NCBI RefSeq assembly: GCF_037975245.1
Contig: NC_092570.1
Span: 17,895,918 to 17,959,917, forward strand
Source of the DNA: Apostichopus japonicus
Taxonomy: Eukaryota > Echinodermata > Holothuroidea > Aspidochirotida > Stichopodidae
Direction: 5' to 3'
Length of the DNA: 64,000 bases
Part shown: positions 53,711 through 62,700 of the stretch, piece by piece
Layout of the letters: each line of letters starts with the position of its first letter
Position numbering within the stretch: position 1 is the first letter of the stretch
Notes under the pieces: model-generated
Databases searched by the model: none
The model's input: only the letters and a program-made list of their open reading frames with translations
Told to the model about the DNA's origin: nothing
Program-made: the position numbers and the translations under genes

Positions 53711-56700
53711 ATAGCTCAGAACAATGTTTTTTTCCTTTTTCCTAAAATGCCAACAATCCCTATCAATGACGTCATATGTGATTTAAATAAAAGGCGAATC
53801 CAACCACCGGGAATTGTCAGTAATGGATGCCACATCTTTGATTCAAAAGCAAATAAATACGACTAAAAAAACCCCCGAAAAAGCATCAGATTTCACACCC
53901 GTAATTGTTTGGTTTCAGAATACATATATAGCTGTGTGTGAGTGGAAGTGACGACCAGCACCGTGAGAAGACATTAAACATTATGGTTTTTTCTTGCTTC
54001 TCGTCAGCTGCAAATATGTAAGATATCTTCAGTAAATGTAACGAGAAGTCTCCCAGGATTCCTAAACCATTAGTCAAAATATCTCCTTTTTTTCTTTCCG
54101 GAATTAAAATTAGACAGTGCCAATTTCTTGTTGTAGTCTGAAGGCTATAGTCACCGTTCTATCACAGTAAGATATGACATGCAGTTCTTCAACACTGACG
54201 TATATCGTTTAATATCTCGGGAAAACTGGTATTATGTTTTTCGTTAAATGATCGATAACTTGTCAGTCCTCACAGACAAAAAGAGAAAAAGCCCACAGTT
54301 CTCGTAATTATTGCAAAAGCATGCATGGAGCAATCCAGCCGGTTTTTTGAAAATCAAAATTCTATACACACCTCAGAAGCTTGTTGACAAGATAAGTTTT
54401 ACCTAGGCTTTATACGTATCATTTATCTTTACCAGTTTTGGCCTCGAAAAATCTCGTTTAGTTTGATATCAAGTTTTACTTATGACATGACTAAATAGAA
54501 AAAGTAACACTGGGAAAAAACAAATGATACGGCGAGAGATAGTAGAAATAGTAAAAGAAAACTTAAGGCAGTGACCCGTATTAACTTTACATTGATCGAT
54601 GTAATTCTATCTAACAAATAGTTAGTTTCGTCTGTTCAAACGACTGTTCTGCAAGGTTAGTATATGATAAGCTGTCGTGAGTTTGTTAGTCGATTTACTA
54701 TGCCTTAATGCCATTTACTTTGAACCTACTTCTCTTTATCAGACAGCTTCTTATAGTGACTTTATTAAAAGTTTCTATAATATTATAAGGCCAATCAAAA
54801 TCTTATAAAAATGTTGTTTATTGTATAACGTGCCTTAATTGTTAGCTTTCACATAGCGTACACTGTAAACATTAGTTAGTCACGAATGGCAAAAATCTAG
54901 TCACAGTGACTAGAGTTAGCTAGTCATTACCAATTCGTTAGTTGCAGACCAATTTGCATGGTCGTTCGACTAACATAAATTAGTCACATAAATTTGTACG
55001 AACTTTGTTGACACTCACTATGCATGTCATGTATGTAAGCGTGACGAGAATATTCTAGTCTTCTGTTTGTTTACTTTCTATAACCTTCAGCTTTGACCAA
55101 TGACGTCATTATTTTTATCCAATCATCGTACCGTAGAATACCGTGTGCTCAGCTGATCAGAGATCAAAATTCAGACGACGGCCGGCGATTACATGTATAC
55201 TGTATGCACGTACGTGGTACGTCGTACGTCGTACATTGCGACCATTACCTAACTGCAGATAGAACAGGGCCATCAACAAAATAAGAAGATTCTTAATCAT
55301 TTAACAAATTGTCAGAAGCAGTTTCAAAATGTGGTCAGTTAGGTAAGTTCAATCACAACTGAAATTCTAATAAATAATAATTGACACAATTGACATAATG
55401 TTCAAAGAAGGTTTGAATATCCGCGATATGTTTGGCTGGAAAGTATGGGTAAAATTATAACGTTAGGCCATAGCAAGCAAAACTGTGGCTAACGCTAGGA
55501 CGAAGCTAGGCTAGGAGTTTAGTCTACCTAGTGTAGCCCACATGCGCTCGTAGATGTATAGTACTATAGAAGCAGTAATACACACTTATATGACATATTT
55601 TATATAAATGTGTATTATTAGCTAGTATACTAGGCCTATATTCTATAATGTTACGAGCGCCTGTGGTGTAGGCTAGCATGTATACGTCAAGTTTCTAGAC
55701 ACTTCGTCGACCACCAACCCGGTCTGCATTTCGTGCACTCTGAACTGAAGATCTTCGGAGTGGTACTTACCTTCTGCTCTAGTACATGGTACAAAGTACA
55801 TGGTACTCATATTTTAGGTTATTTTTTATAAAGTTGGAAGTACCTGGTGTTTAACTAAGAACAAAGGCTGTGGCTATTCTTACGACTAGTCGTAGCAGTT
55901 ATTTATAAACTATTCTTACGACAAAGGCGAATTCAAGCGCAGTAAAGTAAATAAAGCAACTGCGCATGTAGTAGGGGTAACCCTAACCCTAAACATAACC
56001 CTAAACCTCAATCCTAACCCTAACTCTAACCCTAACCGGAAATTATTGTTACTCCTCGTCGTAAAAATAGTACTCCTGGTCATAAAAATAGCAACTGCGC
56101 ATGCATAGTCGGAAATTATTCTTACGACTAGTCGTAAGAATAGTCACTTTGAAGAACAAAAACTCAGTTTCAATGCATGAAATACCCATAATGTTGTTAG
56201 CTTAGGCCTAGGCCTCAGGTTCATAGTGGCGCTATGTTAGTATCCTACTTCCTAGACCAAGTCTACACCAGCTGTAGCACAATGTTGTAGGGTTCTGTAT
56301 CCTAAGTGGAGTGGCTGCTGAGTGCTAATACCCTGGACAGAGAATGTTTTGAGTCTTATTTAGCAAATAATCCACAAAGGTATGCATTTTCTGCTCCTGC
56401 ATATGTGCATCAAGGGGTTTTGAGCCTACTCAGCCTATCATTAATTTTCTGTTGTTTGTCAATTTCAGAGAAAGTTGATGAGCCAAGTCCTCAGCATTCA
56501 CAGCTATATACTTTGAATGGTTGTGGTATCAATGGACTCAACTGGTTAGATGAGGTAACAACAAATTCCAAACAACTCTGACAGCAGAAATAGATATCCT
56601 GATACTTCCATGGGAGATCTACTGTAGTAACTATAGGAACCAGTGCTTGCCACCCATGGAGAATAAGGTAATTTGACGTTGTTGTTCTTTGAGGAGCAAC

Positions 56701-59700
56701 AAATTTGAATGTTTTATCACAAATTATGCCCCCTATCTACCTCTTGTCCCCTACACCTGTCTTTAATACATTGTAACAACCTATGGATAAACCTTTAAAT
56801 GGACTGGATATGTTATTGAGGTGAACTGTGTATTTAGATAGCATTTCAGTAAGCTTTCCTTTAGACTACTGTACATACTGTTACAGTTAGGCTGTGGTTT
56901 ACAAATCCCAATGATCCAGTTTTGGCAAAGAACACCTTCAATTCTCTTATTCTAAGTAACTTAACAGTTGCACTGAAGTGACAGGCAATATCAGTTTAAC
57001 ATGTTCCAAACAGTTCAGAAATACATTGGGATATGTCCTGTAGGTCAGTTTGGGAGGAATCAACTGAGCTAAACAAAAGTAGTTTTCAATTTCATCACAT
57101 TTCAGAGCCAGAGACGAAAAAGCCCTCCCCGCTGACCCTTCTCTGGATGATGTTGCTGCAGGTATGGCAAGCCAGACCAAGTGGACTGTGATCCAGATAC
57201 CAATAAAACCTGCAAGAATCATAAATGCACCCAACTTGGTCAAGTTTATCAAAATTGGTGACTGGAAATGTTGTTGCAGACGTAGACCTGGTTACTGCTT
57301 ACACAGTATTGCTCATATGTGTATTTAGACACTGCACAGTGCATACTGAAATCTCTGAAAAGACATCTTTATGGACCAAAAATGATAATTGCATTGAAAT
57401 ATGTTGTGGTTTATATTGTGACGACTATAAAAAGTATCATTTTGGTATGAAAAAAAATTAATCTCTCACTTAAGTTGGCATACTCCTATTAGAGTCTATA
57501 TCCATCCCTTCGATTGTTCTCCTTCAGGAAAAGTGCCAAAAAGCAGCGGGGAACATCCTTTTTGACCTGTTATCAATCATAATATAGTTTTTTGTGGCTT
57601 GCATGTTGAAGAGCATGAATGTACATGTGGTGAGAAAATTGGGTCAATTGAGGCAGTTTTAGACCCCTTTAGGCTTCCCAGGAGCAGCGTAGGAAAATTG
57701 TTTACCTCTGAGTGAAGAGGTTTGTTTACAAGGGACGAAAACTTCCGGCTCGAATAGCAAAAAATCTACATGGTCATGATACAGAAAATTGTTAGTGCCA
57801 TGAAAGGCCAACTTGTCAGCTATCCGGTGATAGGTAGCATTTAGCTAGTGAAAACTTCTATTTAGACTTAGAGACCACATTACTTTTGTGATTTAGTGTG
57901 TAAGTCAATGGGGCTTTAAATGGGCTTATGCTACCTTAAGTTACATATAAGGAACAATCTGTGATATATAGTGCGCATTATGCAATCACTGAAATAACCA
58001 CAGTACGTAAAGACAAAGAGAAGTTGTGGCGGAATGGTTGGGGCACTGAACACATGATTCCATGATCGTAGGTTCATGTACCAACCTGGTCGATACGTAT
58101 GTATCTTTAATGAAGACACTTAATCTCAATTGCCACTCTTTACTCAGGTGTATAGGGTACCCTGGGAGGTAATTCATGGCTGCAATGATATGGGATGTCC
58201 CCTGGGGAACATGTAGCTGTAGCTCAGCATTGTTTCTACCATTCAAGACATAACTTATAGTTTCTGATAAAGTACTTCTAGAAATGTTTTAACTACTTTG
58301 TTTTCTGTTCCACCCTAATGTTGCGTCAAGGATAATAACATATTCAACTTACATGTTCTGCATTAATATTGTACCATCACATCTATGGTCAGAAACTGAT
58401 AATAATATCACTTCCAAGTTCCTAATTCGAGATGAAGATTATAAGGATATTTTCTGGCCCTTTTTAACAGCTAAGGTCATATAGAGCTACTCAAGGCCTT
58501 TTTATACCATTTGATTTGATATGGGGTATTATATTTATAAATAAATTTATAAATGTGATATATTATTTTGTGTATATTAAATATATGTTATGTATATTTA
58601 AATATTAATTAAGATAATTTATTTGGCTAAACTTCTATTTTTATATTTGAGCTGTGTACTCGCAATTTTTCCCTTTGTCTGCCCACATCTCTTCCATGCT
58701 GCTATTTTGATGAAACTGATGGAGCCCATAATGATGCATGGTCAGTGGACAATGAGGGTCTTTAAGAAATTGTAGGTATAGGTCATCAGGGGGTCTAATT
58801 GTTTGGAAACTGTTGAACACTGCCAACTTAATGGCTTAGGAGCATTTCAAAGTAATCCCATAAGTATTCTCAAGATGTTTTGTGGGAAAAGATTTTGACA
58901 ATTTTGTAAAAATAAGTTTTCCCAATTTTCCCATAAATATTTATTTTAGTTTTAAATGTTCTTTAACCTTTATTGTTTGTTACTGTTCTTTATGAGATGA
59001 CTTTTAAATGGAATGTTTATTTGTCATATTTTGCATTAATACTGAATGTTAATAAAAATTACCATGAAACTTACAATGTGTGTCACTATCTCATTTCTTA
59101 AGTAATCAGTACTTAATCTTAAACTAGTCTTGTGACCTAAATAAGTAGTCACAGTTGCAATGACTAATATTTTTGGTCACTGGACTAAGCTTTGGTCGAT
59201 AGAGGCATCGTAGTAGGACTAATTTTAATTAGTCAGAAAACTCAATTTAATTAGTCACAAAACTAATGTTATATAGTCAAATGACTAGAAAAAACTGGTC
59301 GATAGAGACATCGTTGTGACTAATTTTTTTAAGTCATATTGACTAAGTATTGTTTACAGTGTATGGTACTAACTGAAGAGGTAAAAAAAATCTTCAAATT
59401 CCTGAAATAATACGTAAAATATGTCTGAGTGTCCCGTAATCACAATTAATAATAACCTATAATTAATCGCTAATTTAAGTTCATTTCATTGACAAAAATG
59501 TCATCATCTGATCAACTGTATTTCTTCTTTGGTGGATTTATAATAATCACCTTTCTGTATGTCATTGGCTATAATGTTAAAAAGAAAAGAATATGTGTTT
59601 TGGAGACCATCTCAGTTAGTTGATGCATTTTTTCTCAAATATCGAGGAGGAGGGGATGAAGAGGAGAGGGGGGTGGGGCGCAATGTATGTATCTTAAGGA

Positions 59701-62700
59701 TTGCTGAACTAACTCTAATTCAACGCGTACGGGAACATACTTGTATATAGCTACGCACCTGTACAGTTTCACATCCAACGTAACTGTATTTCTATGGAAC
59801 GCTAAGAGAGACATTATTTTAGTAAACTCACTATGCAGTCACAGGTTCTTCCTTTTGCTGATGGTATGTCGTTATGTGTCACACAACTTGTGACTGCATA
59901 ATAAGTTTCGGGAATACTCTCTATTTTGGCGTTCCTTACATTTCCACTGATTCCTATACAAACACAATGCCGATAGTTCTGTACTCACAACGAATATATT
60001 AAAACGACCTCGTTTCTGATTTGGCCGTTGGAAGGTGAAAATTTTAGGCTACGTCTAAGAGAAATATAAACACTTCTCATTTTTTTGAGAGTTTAAAGTT
60101 TACTACTTTATCAAGAAAGAGAGCCCTAAAGTTCGAATTCAACGTTTTAGATAAATATTACTTACTACTGGCGGGAAATAATGAGTGGCTTTTCGAAGAC
60201 GAAAATTTCAAGCTGGTAATATTGATTCAAGATAGAATAGAAGTAATATGAATATTCATAAACGACCTGAAGCGATTTATCGTTACGTTAAAAACGCAAA
60301 AGTCAAGCTTGATTTAATAATGTAGGATGGAAACCTTCAGTGTACGTCTATAGTCACTTGAGCCTCCGAGAGCAAAAATCATATGATAAAGGGAAAACTA
60401 GCTACCGTAGTTAAACCAGAAAACAACTTTCAGTGTCAGCGAGTACACTTTAAACAGCTTATACAGATTAGCCCAAAGATAGAGATTAAGATGAATAAAA
60501 AGATCATAGGACAAAACACTTCTCACAAGACGGATGTATCCACTTTTAAGTGTTCGGCTCGTTATCATGGTGTAAGGTCTGTGGTGTAATATTGTGGTGT
60601 AATATTAAACGGAAGATTTACATGCAGTGCGGAGGTAAATCAAAATTCATTAAAAAACACTCTATAACGTAATCTTATAGTAGAGTAATATTAGTTATTC
60701 CTGTAATGTTGAGAATATCCACTAATTTCAATTGCTCTGAAAGTTTACTGCAGTTTGACATTTCATTGAAGTTAAGTTTTACCTTACATGGTAATATGGT
60801 GCGTATACAAAAGTATATTCAAGTGAGTCGAAAGCATGATATGAGAGACCCAAGGCGTGAATCTGAGAGCATGCTGATATACGTCAGAAAGAATGCTTTT
60901 GTACCGTATATAGCCTAAATGGCAGTCCCTGAATCTGATAAAACCAGGATTTTTGTTCTCTGATAAAACACTCGGCACCACGATGGCTTTAAACAAACAG
61001 AATCTTTCCACATTTAACTATATTGTACGCATATCATGAAGAGAGTGAAATACCTGTTTTAGGGTATTGAAATTGGCAATGCTGGCGATGAAATTTTTCG
61101 GTTAAATTTCGTGCCCAAGTTGTCTCAACTAAAGAAGTCATTGAATTTCTGGTCATGTAGAGACCTTACTCCTATTTGTAAAATAATTTTGGTGAAAACG
61201 TTTGCATTGCTTGCCAAATCCTCCCAATTATTTTATTAAGCTTGTGGATAATGTTTTGTATAACTTTATCTGGGCGGGAAAACCCGATAAAATCAAACGT
61301 ACTGTTATGATTAATTCAATTTCAGAGGGAGGATTAAACGTTACTTATATAAGCAGTTTTATTAATGGTTTAAAAATGTACATGGGTTAAGAGATATACT
61401 GACACTACTGAGGCTCATTAGGAAATGTATTTTTCCTATTATCTTAAAAAGTTTGGTAAACAATTTCTATTTGAATGTAAATTTATGCCAGGCGACGTTA
61501 AAACGGAAAATCATTTCATAAATGATGTACCATATGCTTGGTCTCTTTTTGCTTATACGAATCATACTGGTAATTTTATTGATTAAATTATCTGGAACAA
61601 CCACAATATTAAAGTAAACAATTATGTTAATTTTTACAAACATTTGTACGAGAAAAAAACCTGATTCATATTCATAATCTTTTAGATGCAAATCGCCAGT
61701 TCTTAAGTTTTCTTGATTTTAAACGAAAATTCGATATAAATTGTCCTTTCACATTTTACTGTGGCATTATAAATGCTATCTCAGGTCATTTGAGAAGGTC
61801 ATTAGATGCCTGCAATAGTGTCGAGGAAATTCCTTTAAAGACCATTCATTAACAATGCATCACTATCTCGTTTCATTTATAAGCAGCTTATTCAGGGACA
61901 CGTATAACTATTCCAAAGTGTATTGTTAAGTGGAATGTAAACTTCGGTTATAGCTCTCTAAAATGTCCTATTATCTTTCAAATTCCTTTCAAGTCGTTAA
62001 AGGAGACAAAATTACAATACTTTCAATTTTGTTTTCTGCATCGTATACTTGGGACAAACCATCTTCTGAGTTTGGTGGGTTTAATTGACAATTCACGGTG
62101 TACTTACTGTGGCCTAAAGGAGGAGACTATTGAACATTTGTTTTGGGAGTGTAAAATAATTTTTGATTTTTGTTTTAGCTGTTGAGTAACATTTTTTAAT
62201 AGACAAGTTATTTTTCCAAGTCGGATATGTTTTTCGGCTATCAACTATTATTATAGAGCATCCGTTGATTTTTTTTAATTTTTCATATCAAATACTATAT
62301 ATTCCAGAAGAAATTAAATATGAGCATTCCCAACGTTAACGAATTTTTGTATAAATTAAAATTTATGTTACAAGTTGAGGAATACCTAGATCATGGTAAA
62401 CATCGAGGACCTCTATCATACAACCATACAATATTTGTAACCAAACTGTAATTAATTGTCATATATATGTCTTTATATAAGTTTGTTTATTATGGAAAAG
62501 ACTTGACAATAAATGATGGCTAATTTTTTTTTTAAATGAAGAGAGTGCAAGCAAAGCCCATTGCACATTCCAAAATGTAAATCATATCAATTCATGTCTA
62601 CTTAAAGGATGTGAATACTCCCGCACAAAGAAACGTCTCATGCCGGTAATCTGACCTAGTTTCGAATGAGGTGTAACAGAAGTGTTCGACACCACCATCG

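Larger units (their letters stand above)
46811..54860. other. Intron sequence with simple repeats
   Basis: AT-rich DNA holding ATT trinucleotide repeats (48568-48695), a TATATGACTA-type repeat (52529-52627), (AT)n at 53648-53712 and a diverged duplication at 51120-51650. No gene is supported. Confidence 0.45.
54861..59361. mobile_element. 4.5-kb CACTG...CAGTG transposon with subterminal TAGTCA arrays
   Basis: The left end CACTGTAAACATTAGTTAGT mirrors the right end, which reads CACTGTAAACAATACTTAGT on the other strand. Both are flanked by TA. Within about 130 bp of the left end and 250 bp of the right end, the hexamer TAGTCA (or TGACTA) and its close relatives occur many times in both orientations. 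Such arrays recall the transposase-binding subterminal repeats of CACTA/En-Spm elements. Tc1/mariner-type elements would also give TA flanks. No transposase is recognisable inside, so it is probably non-autonomous. It carries a nested 270-bp MITE (55874-56143) and a SINE (about 58023-58255). Confidence 0.8.

Noticed and set aside
56947-57252. Minus-strand frame with a hydrophobic segment (MILAGFIGIWITVHLVWLAI)
   Set aside because: It has one possible membrane helix but no family resemblance I can name, and it lies inside a transposon. Too weak to call a gene.
58023-58096. tRNA gene
   Set aside because: A- and B-box-like motifs are present, but the acceptor and anticodon stems do not pair well and a SINE body follows. 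It is scored as a SINE.
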